A stretch of 32,396 nt of DNA from IMG/VR virus record IMGVR_UViG_3300020463_000004, positions 1 through 32,396 of that record; one strand, 5' to 3'. Below, piece by piece: positions 23,336 through 30,664 of this stretch (positions are counted from its first letter, which is position 1; each line of letters starts with the position of its first letter). The notes beneath the pieces were generated by a model. The model saw only the letters and a program-made list of their open reading frames with translations, was not told the DNA's origin and searched no databases. The translations under genes and the position numbers were made by a program. The DNA is from a virus.

Positions 23336-23700
23336 TGTCAGCAACAGACAAAATAAAAACTCACTTCCAATCAGCGATTGGCGGTGATATGCAAAAAATA
23401 AAAGTTGAAGAATGGGATATGGAGATCTATTGTAGAAAAACATACTCATTCAAAGATGAACAACGGATCATACAACTACAGAGCGAAGGCAAAATAGTTG
23501 ACAGTCTTGTTGAAAGTCTTGTGATTAAGGCCAGAGACGCAGATGGGAAAAGGATATTCACTGACGCGGACAGATTGACTTTGATGAATGAGGCTGACCC
23601 CGCGGTTATTACGAGGGTGGTAGGTCAGATCAACGGTGCAGGGCCAAGAACCCTTACGCCAGTTGAATCTGCAAAGGAATCCATTCCAACCCAGAGTTAA
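23335..23700 (+). CDS. Tail assembly chaperone, short form (gpG-like), 121 aa
   Basis: Located between tail tube and tape measure. The acidic alpha-beta chain (KVEEWDMEIYCRKTYSFKDE, then QRIIQLQSEGKIVDSLVESL, DGKRIFTDADRLTLM) fits the gpG-like chaperones that coat the tape measure during tail assembly. Just before its stop the -1 frame becomes open and encodes a second domain (23667-23855), as in the gpG/gpGT pairs of many siphoviruses. Confidence 0.8.
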   Translation: MSATDKIKTHFQSAIGGDMQKIKVEEWDMEIYCRKTYSFKDEQRIIQLQSEGKIVDSLVESLVIKARDADGKRIFTDADRLTLMNEADPAVITRVVGQINGAGPRTLTPVESAKESIPTQS

Positions 23701-23855
23701 GACTCCTTTTGGTGTTGGCGGACAGGCTCAAAAAGGGTCTGAAAGAAGTAATGGAGTTCACTACCGTTGAACTTGAATTGTGGGCAGGTTATCTTCAACT
23801 TGAAGCAGATGCAAACAAGAAGCATATGCGTGATATGAAAAGGAAGAAAAGATAA
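23667..23855 (+). CDS. Tail chaperone extension in the -1 frame (gpT-like)
   Basis: The frame is open from 23667 and stops at 23853-23855, overlapping the tape measure ATG. It encodes RLLLVLADRLKKGLKEVMEF, then TTVELELWAGYLQLEADANK and a basic tail KKHMRDMKRKKR, which resembles the T domains of gpGT fusions. It has no credible start of its own, so it should be reached by a -1 shift inside 23667-23697. The best slip site I see is A-AAG-G at 23673-23677 (AAG to AAA); it is not a perfect heptamer, so the exact site is uncertain. The span given is the accessible frame, not a separate gene. Confidence 0.65.
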   Translation: MCKGIHSNPELRLLLVLADRLKKGLKEVMEFTTVELELWAGYLQLEADANKKHMRDMKRKKR

Positions 23856-25864
23856 TGGCTGATGCAAACATAGTCTTAAAAGCGGACAGTAGGCAGGTCC
23901 AACAGGCAACTAGAAACCTTGACAAGATGAGGGGTAGCCTTGGTGGCCTAGGTACAGCGGCTAGATTAGCGGCAGGTGCCTTAGTTGGTATAGGAATAGG
24001 CAAGTTTGGCAAGAGCGTCATTGACGTTGGTAGACAGGTTGAGAACCTGCAGACCAGATTCAAATTCCTTTTTGGATCAGCAGAAGAAGGTGCCAAAGCA
24101 TTTGACACATTGAGCAAGTTCGCAGGAACGGTTCCTTTCACACTAGAAGAGATAGCGGCCGCATCAGGAAACTTGGCGGTTGTATCAAAAGACGCAGAAG
24201 CACTAGGTAAGAATTTAGAGTTGACTGCCAACGTGGCGGCCATATCAGGACTTGACTTCAGGCTTGCAGGAGAACAGATCCAGAGAGCATTGTCAGGTGG
24301 TATATCTGCCGCAGACCTTTTGAGAGAAAGAGGTATCAAGGCCTTACTTGGTTTCAAGGACGGAGTCAAGGTCACAGCAAAAGAAACACAAGAAGCCTTT
24401 GACAGGGTATTTGGACCAGACGGTGAGTTTGGTGGCGCCGCTTCAGCGTTAGCCACAAACCTAGATGGTTTACAATCAATGGTACAGGATAAGTTCTTCA
24501 ACATAAGAAAGATCATATCTGAATCAGGGCCATTTGATAGATTGAAAGCGATCGTTGGTACACTAGATAAAGCATTGACAGACAACTTTGCCAATATAGA
24601 AAAGGCCGCTCAGGGATTTGGACAGGCCATAGTAGATAATTTTGAAAAACTATTGATTGGCACAGCAGTGGCTCTTGATGCACTGAAACCAGTCACAGAC
24701 TTCCTACAGAGATCATTCAACAACATAGTCACAGCGACAAACAGCCTACCAGGCTACATCAAAGCATTAGGTGTCATTGGTTTCCTTGCACTAGGTATCA
24801 AAGGCAAATTGGTGGTTGCAGTGATTGGTGCAATATTTGACAAAGTGGTTGATATGTTCGCAGGTGTAATAGATTTCATAGCGAGACAAGGTAGCAGGAT
24901 AGCAGGTGTTATGGATGCACTTGGTATGGACGAGACAGCGGCAAAATTACAAAACAGCGTCAACAAGATGAGTTCAGCCGCAGACAAATTAAGGAAAAAA
25001 TTTAAACAGACAGGTGACACCACAGAAGACACCACTGATGAAATTGGTCTAATGATCAAGACACTTGACGAAAACGAAGATGCCTACGATGGCAATCTCA
25101 AGAAGATGTTGTTATACATCAAGTCTTTGAGAGAGATGGAGTTGGAACAGGCGGCAGTGGTCAAGAAAGTAGACGAGACAAGAGAAAAATTAAAAAAAGA
25201 AAATGAACAATTAAAAGACACAACAACAACAATACAAAAATACAGAGATGCACTTGGCAAGGTTTTTGATGAGGCACAAGAGAAGTTCAATGGCATAACT
25301 GAGGCTGTCAAATTAACAACTAATCTATTCAGCACAATGAAAAGAGGAATTGGTGATGCTTTCGCAGATGCATTGTTAGGAGCAAGAAGTCTAAAAGAAT
25401 CATTAGGTGATCTTGCAAGGAATGTTCTAAGGCAACTTATATCTGGTTTGATCCAGATAGGTTTACAGGTTTTTGTATTTGATGTGTTGGCACAAAAAAT
25501 TAGAAATGCAAGAAATGAAACAGACAAATTGACAAGTGCCCTGAAACGACAGGCATTGATCAAGGCGGCGATGAGTTTCATACCTGGAGGTAGTTTCTTT
25601 GGAGGCTTCTTCGCAGATGGAGGACGAATACAATCAAATCAATTTGGTGTCGTTGGAGAAGCAGGTCCAGAAATTGTGGCAGGACCCGCAAACGTCACAC
25701 CACTAGAAGATGTGGCAGGTGGCGGTTCAACAAACGTCACGTTCAACATCAGCACGATTGATGCCACTGACTTTGACACACTACTAACTACAAGACAAGA
25801 ACTCATACTAGGTTTGATCAATAGAGGTCTTGCTGAAAGAGGCAAAAGGAGTTTAACAGCATAA
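23855..25864 (+). CDS. Tape measure protein, 669 aa
   Basis: The longest gene of the tail operon. It has an Ala/Gly-rich N-terminal helical region (RLAAGALVGIGIGKFGKSVI), the conserved ETANVAAISGLDF-like and GISAADLLRERGI segments of tape measures, hydrophobic stretches at residues of about 300-330 (ALGVIGFLALGIKG, KLVVAVIGAIFDKV), a coiled coil near residues 415-470 (EQAAVVKKVDETREKLKKEN), and a Gly-rich C-terminal part (GGSFFGGFFADGGRI, VVGEAGPEIVAG) typical of the family. By the usual rule of about 0.15 nm per residue the tail would be near 100 nm. The ATG overlaps the chaperone stop. Confidence 0.9.
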   Translation: MADANIVLKADSRQVQQATRNLDKMRGSLGGLGTAARLAAGALVGIGIGKFGKSVIDVGRQVENLQTRFKFLFGSAEEGAKAFDTLSKFAGTVPFTLEEIAAASGNLAVVSKDAEALGKNLELTANVAAISGLDFRLAGEQIQRALSGGISAADLLRERGIKALLGFKDGVKVTAKETQEAFDRVFGPDGEFGGAASALATNLDGLQSMVQDKFFNIRKIISESGPFDRLKAIVGTLDKALTDNFANIEKAAQGFGQAIVDNFEKLLIGTAVALDALKPVTDFLQRSFNNIVTATNSLPGYIKALGVIGFLALGIKGKLVVAVIGAIFDKVVDMFAGVIDFIARQGSRIAGVMDALGMDETAAKLQNSVNKMSSAADKLRKKFKQTGDTTEDTTDEIGLMIKTLDENEDAYDGNLKKMLLYIKSLREMELEQAAVVKKVDETREKLKKENEQLKDTTTTIQKYRDALGKVFDEAQEKFNGITEAVKLTTNLFSTMKRGIGDAFADALLGARSLKESLGDLARNVLRQLISGLIQIGLQVFVFDVLAQKIRNARNETDKLTSALKRQALIKAAMSFIPGGSFFGGFFADGGRIQSNQFGVVGEAGPEIVAGPANVTPLEDVAGGGSTNVTFNISTIDATDFDTLLTTRQELILGLINRGLAERGKRSLTA

Positions 25865-26451
25865 TGTCAGGCACATTTCCACTAACAACAGGTTTCACAA
25901 CTTTAGATTTTACGAGCAACACCAACACGAGGACGTCAGTGAGCGTATCTGGCAAGACACAGAGATTACAGACTGGGTCTCAATACTGGAGTTTCAGTCT
26001 GCGGTCGCCAAAGAAAGACAGGGCAGATGCAATGGTTGATTATTCTTTCTTGGTCACACAGAATGGACAGGCAGGAAGTTTCACCATAGTACCACCTGTG
26101 GTCACAGATGCAAGAGGCACAGCGAGTGGTACACTTACAAATGATGCCACGGTTGCGGCAGGACAGAGTGCGTGTCAGACAGACGGTGGTTCAGGCACAC
26201 TGAAGAAAGGTGATCTAATAAAATTTTCAAATCACACGAAGGTGTATATGGTCATTGCAGACGCAACCATATCAGGCACAAACGATGCTATCAGTTTCTT
26301 TCCACCTTTGGTGACAGGCATAACGAATTCAACAACTATAACCTATGATGATGTACCATTCAAAGTTCATCTAACAGGTGACAACATCAAGATTGCCACA
26401 ACAACAGATGGCAAATTCCAATATGAGTTCAAAGTTAATGAGGAGATCTAA
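25864..26451 (+). CDS. Distal tail protein, 195 aa
   Basis: Directly after the tape measure. The first half (FTTLDFTSNTNTRTSVSVSG, then QRLQTGSQYWSFSLRSPKKD) and QAGSFTIVPPVV are typical of the small beta proteins at the tail end in phages with this gene order. It would form part of the ring between tube and hub. Both ends overlap neighbours by TAATG, so it is made in step with them. The specific Dit versus gpM-like role cannot be settled by eye. Confidence 0.65.
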   Translation: MSGTFPLTTGFTTLDFTSNTNTRTSVSVSGKTQRLQTGSQYWSFSLRSPKKDRADAMVDYSFLVTQNGQAGSFTIVPPVVTDARGTASGTLTNDATVAAGQSACQTDGGSGTLKKGDLIKFSNHTKVYMVIADATISGTNDAISFFPPLVTGITNSTTITYDDVPFKVHLTGDNIKIATTTDGKFQYEFKVNEEI

Positions 26452-27032
26452 TGAGCAGACAATTAGCATCTTCTTTAGAAACTAAATTAGGGGCCACAAG
26501 TGTATTTGGTGTAGATCTAATAGAACTACATCTTTCAACAAGCCTATATTTCACCAGTTCAAACATAGACATAGATTATGACAGTGCGACTGCACCTGAT
26601 TCAGGAACCAACACTTACCTTGCACAGGGACAATTCTTATATTTTGGCAACATTGTAGAAAGTTCAGACCTACGTGTGGGACAGGTTGATCTCACATTCA
26701 CAGCAGTGGACACCACAACAGTGGCATTGTTGTTGAACAACAATTATATGAACAAGAGGGTGGTGATTTATAGAGCCATTCTAGACAGTGATTACAGTTT
26801 CACTTCAGATGATGTGTTCACAGTTTTTGATGGCAGGATAATGAATTATAGTATCAGAGAAACAGAATCAACAGCAACAGTGACGATGACTGTGGCCAGC
26901 CTTTTCGCAGACTTTGAAAGAAAGAACGGCAGGAGAACAAATGATACCAGCCAACAGAGAATTTTCAGTGGCGACCTTGGTATGAACTTCTCCGCTGAGA
27001 TAGTAAAAGATATAAAATGGGGTAGGAAATAA
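26451..27032 (+). CDS. Minor tail protein, DUF2163/gpL-like, 193 aa
   Basis: Strand-rich middle (GNIVESSDLRVGQVDLTFTA, then NKRVVIYRAILDSDYSF, VFDGRIMNYSIRE) with the closing segment FERKNGRRTNDTSQQRIFSG and DIKWGRK. The FxRxxGRRtnDxSQQ-x-x-F-x-G-D pattern is seen in DUF2163-type and gpL-like proteins of tail tips and gene transfer agents. Part of the tail tip complex; no Fe-S cysteines as in lambda gpL are present. Confidence 0.75.
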   Translation: MSRQLASSLETKLGATSVFGVDLIELHLSTSLYFTSSNIDIDYDSATAPDSGTNTYLAQGQFLYFGNIVESSDLRVGQVDLTFTAVDTTTVALLLNNNYMNKRVVIYRAILDSDYSFTSDDVFTVFDGRIMNYSIRETESTATVTMTVASLFADFERKNGRRTNDTSQQRIFSGDLGMNFSAEIVKDIKWGRK

Positions 27033-27490
27033 TGGAGTTTAGAGACTTTCACATAAAAGACTTTGAAAAATTCAACCAATTGGCCTACAAGGCAGTTTTT
27101 GAACGTGGCTTTGTTGACACAGAATTTGACAAACAGAATTGGAACACACACTTGAAAAGATTGGTTGTTCTGAACAGCAACATCGTGAGATGTGTTTGGA
27201 TCAAAGATGAGTTGATTGGTTTCTATATCCTACAACTGCACAACCTACCTTGGAATCATAGAACACAATGTCTATTCACACTGATACATCTTGCAGGTGA
27301 CTACAGAACAAAAGAGATATATGCGTCTTTATTCAGAGATGCACAGGCAGTGGCACAGGCGAACAACTGTGAGAAGATCCAGACCACAGACCAAAGTATT
27401 CTGTGTGACAACAATACCAAATTAAATTTATTACACGGTCAAGACTATAACCAAATTGACTTTGTTTGGGAGAAAAAAATTAATGAATAA
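27032..27490 (+). CDS. GNAT-like acetyltransferase, 152 aa
   Basis: The pattern of an N-terminal helix pair, then VRCVWIKDELIGFYILQL (residues of about 53-70) as the beta-hairpin that often precedes the acetyl-CoA site, and FTLIHLAGDYRTKEIYASLF with AQAVAQANNCEKIQT behind it, suggests the GNAT fold. The usual Q/R-x-x-G-x-G/A loop is not clear; AGDYRTKEI may stand in its place. It occupies the position between tail tip genes where lambda-like phages carry a peptidase (gpK). Its ATG overlaps the upstream stop, and its end overlaps the HlyC-like gene by 8 bases. Confidence 0.5.
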   Translation: MEFRDFHIKDFEKFNQLAYKAVFERGFVDTEFDKQNWNTHLKRLVVLNSNIVRCVWIKDELIGFYILQLHNLPWNHRTQCLFTLIHLAGDYRTKEIYASLFRDAQAVAQANNCEKIQTTDQSILCDNNTKLNLLHGQDYNQIDFVWEKKINE

Positions 27491-27974
27491 GCAAAGGTAC
27501 CCAAAAAGTATTCTTGACCCTTATACAGGCGTCTGTGTTGGAGCAAACGCCATTAAAAGCATTACTAATGATGTGATTGAATTCTATTTGCAGTTTGATC
27601 GTTATAATCATTTGACCTATGTTGATCTATGGCAACACATTCATCCTTCAATCAAGAATGCTCAATACAAAGTTTTCCAAACCAACGGAGAGATATGGGG
27701 ATTTGCCAATTGGGCATATATGAACAATCAGGTGCTTCACAAGTTCACAACAACAGGTAAGATACACACATTGGACTGGATGACAGGTTTCAACTTATGC
27801 TATATTGATTTCGTGGCATCACGCGATGCGTTCTATGTAATGAAATGGTTGAAAAATCACAGTGTAAGAATGATGGGTGCTAACAGACCTATCTATTGGG
27901 CAAGATCTGACAAATTTAAAGTTAAAAGAATTACAAAACAACACACAAAAGGACATTGGCTATGGGCGGAGTAG
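27483..27974 (+). CDS. HlyC-like lysine acyltransferase, 163 aa
   Basis: The central block HIHPSIKNAQYKVFQTNGEI, WGFANWAYMNNQVLHKF, and TLDWMTGFNLCYIDFVASRD reproduces the toxin-activating lysine-acyltransferase family (HlyC of RTX toxins): LPAI-x-x-x-QY, SWANLS, DW-x-SG-x-x-W-x-IDW-x-AP. His43 and Asp109 (in YID) stand where the catalytic His and Asp of HlyC-type enzymes lie. The family transfers a fatty acyl chain from acyl-ACP to a protein lysine. The substrate here is unknown; a tail or host protein could be the target. ATG 27483 is chosen because it gives the 8-base overlap with the preceding gene; the frame extends to an ATG at 27456 inside that gene. Confidence 0.7.
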   Translation: MNKQRYPKSILDPYTGVCVGANAIKSITNDVIEFYLQFDRYNHLTYVDLWQHIHPSIKNAQYKVFQTNGEIWGFANWAYMNNQVLHKFTTTGKIHTLDWMTGFNLCYIDFVASRDAFYVMKWLKNHSVRMMGANRPIYWARSDKFKVKRITKQHTKGHWLWAE

Positions 27975-29833
27975 TAAGATCAGTCACAAAAGCAGTTAAG
28001 AGTGTGGTCAAGGGAGTTGGCAAGATTGTCAGCAGTGTGGTTTCAGCGGTCACTTCACCTTTTGGCGCCAGCACAGATGTACCAGACTACGACATAGGAC
28101 AAGATCAGACAGAAGCGATCCAAGGTGTTCTAATCAATGACGAGGGTGCTGTCAAAGACATTCCTATCGTGTATGGTGAGAGGCAAGTTGGTGGCACGAG
28201 GGTGTTCACATCAACAAATGGATCAACCAATCAATATCTATATGTTGCAATGGTGTTGAGTGAAGGTCAATGCAACGCAATGACCAAACTTTTCATAGAC
28301 AACAACGAAGTCACAATGAGTTCTTACGCACACGGTGTACAGGCCACAGTGGGATCAGGTAGATACAAGGACAGATTAAAAACACAATTTTTTGATGGCA
28401 GAGACGACCAGACTGTGTCAACACTTCTACAGGAAGCACCAAACTGGACAAGCAATCATAGATTGCGAGGACTGTGTTATCTCGCAGTGAGATTTGAATG
28501 GAAGAAGATTGAAACACAGGCTGACGCAGACAACAATCCTTACTCAGGAGGCATACCACAGATCAGGGTGCAATTACAAGGTAGGAAGATCCTAGATGTC
28601 ACAGGAATAAATCCTGCTTCGTACAGCACAGCCTACGCATCAGACACGGTGGCATATTCCAAGAATCCTGTCAACGTATTGGTTGACTATCTACGGAATG
28701 ACAGGTACGGCAAGGGATTGGCCAACGATGTGTTTGACTGGACCAGTTTCAAGTCAGCGGCTCAACAATGTGCCCAGACAGTGACCTACGCAGACAGTTC
28801 TTCAGGCACTGCTTTCACTTGTGATGGCGTGATAGACACAGCCAACAACATAATGAGCAACTGTAAAATCCTATTGGCAGGTTTTAGAGGCATAATGCCA
28901 TACCAACAGGGACAATATTTTTTAAAGGTAGAAAATGGTGGTGATGACACAGACATCACGGCCACACCTGCTTCACCAAGCACTGTTTTCACAGTGACCA
29001 ATGATCACATCATTGGCGGTATGCAGATAGAGGGCGAATCCAAACAACACAAATGCAACAGGTGTATCGTGACCTACATTGACGCCACAGCAAACTTTGA
29101 ACCCAACGAGGTGTCTTTTCCTGCGGCAGGTAGCAGTGATGACAGCACATTCCTCACACAGGACAACAACATAAGATTGGAGAAGAGGGTCACACTGCCT
29201 ACGATAGCAGACAGAAAGATAGCAGAGCAGTATGCTCGTGTGTTCGTGAGGAGATCACGTTCAGAGAAGTTGGTCAGTTTCGCCACCAACCTGGCAACAT
29301 CAAACACAGCGGTTGGAGATCTCATAACGGTACAGAATTCAAACTTGAGCCTTGACGCAGTGTTCAGGATTATGGATATGCGTATCAACACAGCAGGCAA
29401 CATTGAGATCACAGCATTGGAACACCAATCAGGTGCCTATGCAATAGATGCCTCTGGCACAGACTACACAAGGCCCACAACCAGCCTACCTGACCCATTC
29501 ACAGTGGCGGCACCATCAGGTCTCGCACTGGCTTCAGGTTCAGCACAAAATTTAAATGTCAACAGCGGCGGATACACCACATCAAACAGCACGGTGGTAC
29601 GACTCAAGGCCAGTTGGACAGCATCCACTGATCCTTTCACAACAGAATACATCGTGCAGTTCAAGTTGAGTTCAGATTCTACATTTACCACAGCAGGCAT
29701 AACCAATGACACAGAGTTTTTCATACAAGGTGTCCTAGTAGGTAGCAACTACGACGTGAGGGTTGCCGCGAGAAATGAGTTAGACAGAAGGTCAAATTTT
29801 GTAGCAGTCACTGGACACACCATAGCCACATAA
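27962..29833 (+). CDS. Central tail hub / J-like tail tip protein, 623 aa
   Basis: An N-terminal amphipathic stretch (GVVRSVTKAVKSVVKGVGKI, residues 3-22) is followed by AIQGVLINDEGAVKDIPIVY and the gpJ-like core (YGERQVGGTRVF, LFIDNNEV, YLAVRFEW, PVNVLVDYLRNDRYGKGL), and by a fibronectin type III-like C-terminal domain (SGLALASGSAQNLNVNSG, then DVRVAARNEL; about residues 515-620). It would form the tip that initiates injection. It is much shorter than lambda gpJ (over 1100 residues), so receptor binding probably lies with the separate fibre genes. ATG 27962 with AAAGGA is chosen over TTG 27956. Confidence 0.85.
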   Translation: MGGVVRSVTKAVKSVVKGVGKIVSSVVSAVTSPFGASTDVPDYDIGQDQTEAIQGVLINDEGAVKDIPIVYGERQVGGTRVFTSTNGSTNQYLYVAMVLSEGQCNAMTKLFIDNNEVTMSSYAHGVQATVGSGRYKDRLKTQFFDGRDDQTVSTLLQEAPNWTSNHRLRGLCYLAVRFEWKKIETQADADNNPYSGGIPQIRVQLQGRKILDVTGINPASYSTAYASDTVAYSKNPVNVLVDYLRNDRYGKGLANDVFDWTSFKSAAQQCAQTVTYADSSSGTAFTCDGVIDTANNIMSNCKILLAGFRGIMPYQQGQYFLKVENGGDDTDITATPASPSTVFTVTNDHIIGGMQIEGESKQHKCNRCIVTYIDATANFEPNEVSFPAAGSSDDSTFLTQDNNIRLEKRVTLPTIADRKIAEQYARVFVRRSRSEKLVSFATNLATSNTAVGDLITVQNSNLSLDAVFRIMDMRINTAGNIEITALEHQSGAYAIDASGTDYTRPTTSLPDPFTVAAPSGLALASGSAQNLNVNSGGYTTSNSTVVRLKASWTASTDPFTTEYIVQFKLSSDSTFTTAGITNDTEFFIQGVLVGSNYDVRVAARNELDRRSNFVAVTGHTIAT

Positions 29834-30027
29834 TGCAACAGATCAAGTTCCTTGATCGTGTACGACAATTTGGCTATTGGCGTTGTGATCATCAAAACCC
29901 AGCAGGCAAAGGCAATCCAAAATGTCCTGGTGATCCCTGGCACAGTTGCACCTGGTTCTACCATCACAACCATCGTGTGAAGACACACAAATTGGAAATC
30001 AAAAAGACCATTAGGCAGTTTTGGTGA
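29833..30027 (+). CDS. Small Cys/His-rich protein, 64 aa
   Basis: Its ATG overlaps the stop of the tail hub gene (TAATG). The chain is basic with three Cys and five His in the middle (WRCDHQNPAGKGNPKCPGDP, then WHSCTWFYHHNHRVKTHK), which could hold a zinc ion. Not recognised. The position at the end of the tail operon could suit a lysis or host-effector gene, but it has no hydrophobic segment, so it is not a holin. Confidence 0.6.
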   Translation: MQQIKFLDRVRQFGYWRCDHQNPAGKGNPKCPGDPWHSCTWFYHHNHRVKTHKLEIKKTIRQFW

Positions 30028-30085
30028 TTTTGGTGCGTTGACAACCAAACCGCAGACCAAACCTTACCAACCAAACCAATAACCG

Positions 30086-30113
30086 TTGACATTTCAGGTG
30101 TTTAGCATATATA
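30086..30113 (+). promoter_or_regulatory. Sigma70-type promoter P7
   Basis: TTGACA at 30086-30091, 16-base spacer, TATATA at 30108-30113 (or TATACT at 30110-30115 with an 18-base spacer). It opens a 0.5-kb region with little convincing coding. Confidence 0.65.
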
Positions 30114-30120
30114 CTTGTGA

Positions 30121-30434
30121 ATATGGCAAGACAATTACAGCCACGGCACACATAATTTCCCAAACTGGAGATCATAATGGCAAGGGTCTCCCACCAGCGA
30201 CAAAGTTGTATCCTGTCGCACAAACGGTGGCAAACGATACCTGAAGGCACGGTGACATAGGCAAGCGGTCCGTGAAAAGTAGGTGGATGCAATTCTTGTG
30301 GGACTAATCAAGTCGCAGGAGGACGGCGTAGGACAACGAGAGAAGTCCTATTGCCGTTCTTGTGAGTTCAAAATCAAGACGAAGTCAATGAAGATGAGCA
30401 CAGCGAATCTTCAGGTGGCGACTGCCGCCTTTAT
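30121..30434 (+). ncRNA. Candidate 300-nt structured RNA
   Basis: Downstream of promoter P7 several strong hairpins follow one another: CCACC (30191-30195) with GGTGG (30226-30230) around GCGACA (30197-30202) with TGTCGC (30214-30219); ACGGC-GT-AGGAC (30323-30334) with GTCCT-ATT-GCCGT (30345-30357); and GGTGGC (30414-30419) with GCCGCC (30424-30429) followed by TTTAT, a weak terminator. Only a 27-codon frame (30177-30260, CTGGAG before it) and a 69-codon GTG-started frame (30283-30492) lie here. The density of compensating stems suggests an RNA gene, but small-peptide coding cannot be excluded. Confidence 0.45.
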
Positions 30435-30492
30435 AAATACGAGTGCGTTGGGGTGTTGTCTTTACACTCCTTGCAGAATGTTTGACTTATAA
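30283..30492 (+). CDS. Doubtful small Cys-containing protein, 69 aa
   Basis: A GTG-started frame encoding REKSYCRSCEFKIKTKSMKM, a pattern reminiscent of small zinc-ribbon proteins (YCxxC), and ending GCCLYTPCRMFDL. Against it: no Shine-Dalgarno site at usable distance, the region folds into strong hairpins, the frame contains an exact TATAAATA, and codon use departs from that of the neighbouring phage genes. Kept as a possible gene only. Confidence 0.25.
   Translation: MDAILVGLIKSQEDGVGQREKSYCRSCEFKIKTKSMKMSTANLQVATAAFINTSALGCCLYTPCRMFDL
30432..30439 (+). promoter_or_regulatory. Exact T4-type late promoter L8 (TATAAATA)
   Basis: The only perfect TATAAATA I found in the genome. With T4 spacing transcription would start at about 30445, exactly the first base of the stem GCGTTGGGGTG (30445-30455). 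No protein gene with an RBS follows it, so it would produce a structured RNA. Confidence 0.55.
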
Positions 30493-30600
30493 GTCACCCA
30501 AACGCAGTTCGTTCTAATGACATTTAGAACCCCTAGGCGTGGAGAGGTTCCATTCAACATATTGCCATATTTTGATCCCCTCTCCACACCTCTCAAAGTA
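30445..30600 (+). ncRNA. Hairpin-dense non-coding block; candidate late RNA, packaging site or origin
   Basis: The block holds, in order: GCGTTGGGGTG (30445-30455) with CACCCAAACGC (30495-30505), one mismatch; the palindrome GACTTATAAGTC (30484-30495); GTTCTAA (30511-30517) with TTAGAAC (30524-30530), perfect; and GTGGAGAGG (30539-30547) with CCTCTCCAC (30579-30587), perfect. Four inverted repeats in 145 bases in the largest gene-poor stretch fit a structured RNA, a packaging signal or an origin of replication. A frame at 30517-30777 crosses the hairpins and has no RBS. Confidence 0.5.
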
Positions 30601-30630
30601 GATCTAAACCACACGTTGTATCGCACCAGG

Positions 30631-30658
30631 TTGACTAGGTTGATATGTGTGCTACAAT
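30631..30658 (+). promoter_or_regulatory. Sigma70-type promoter P8, leaderless arrangement
   Basis: CAGG-TTGACT at 30631-30636, 16-base spacer ending in TGC, TACAAT at 30653-30658. The expected start is 30665, the A of an ATG, as for promoter P2. Confidence 0.65.
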
Positions 30659-30664
30659 CATACA

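Noticed and set aside
30177-30260. 27-aa frame with CTGGAG upstream
   Set aside because: It has an RBS-like site, but the sequence is occupied by a two-part hairpin and the peptide has no recognisable character. Not strong enough to list as a gene.
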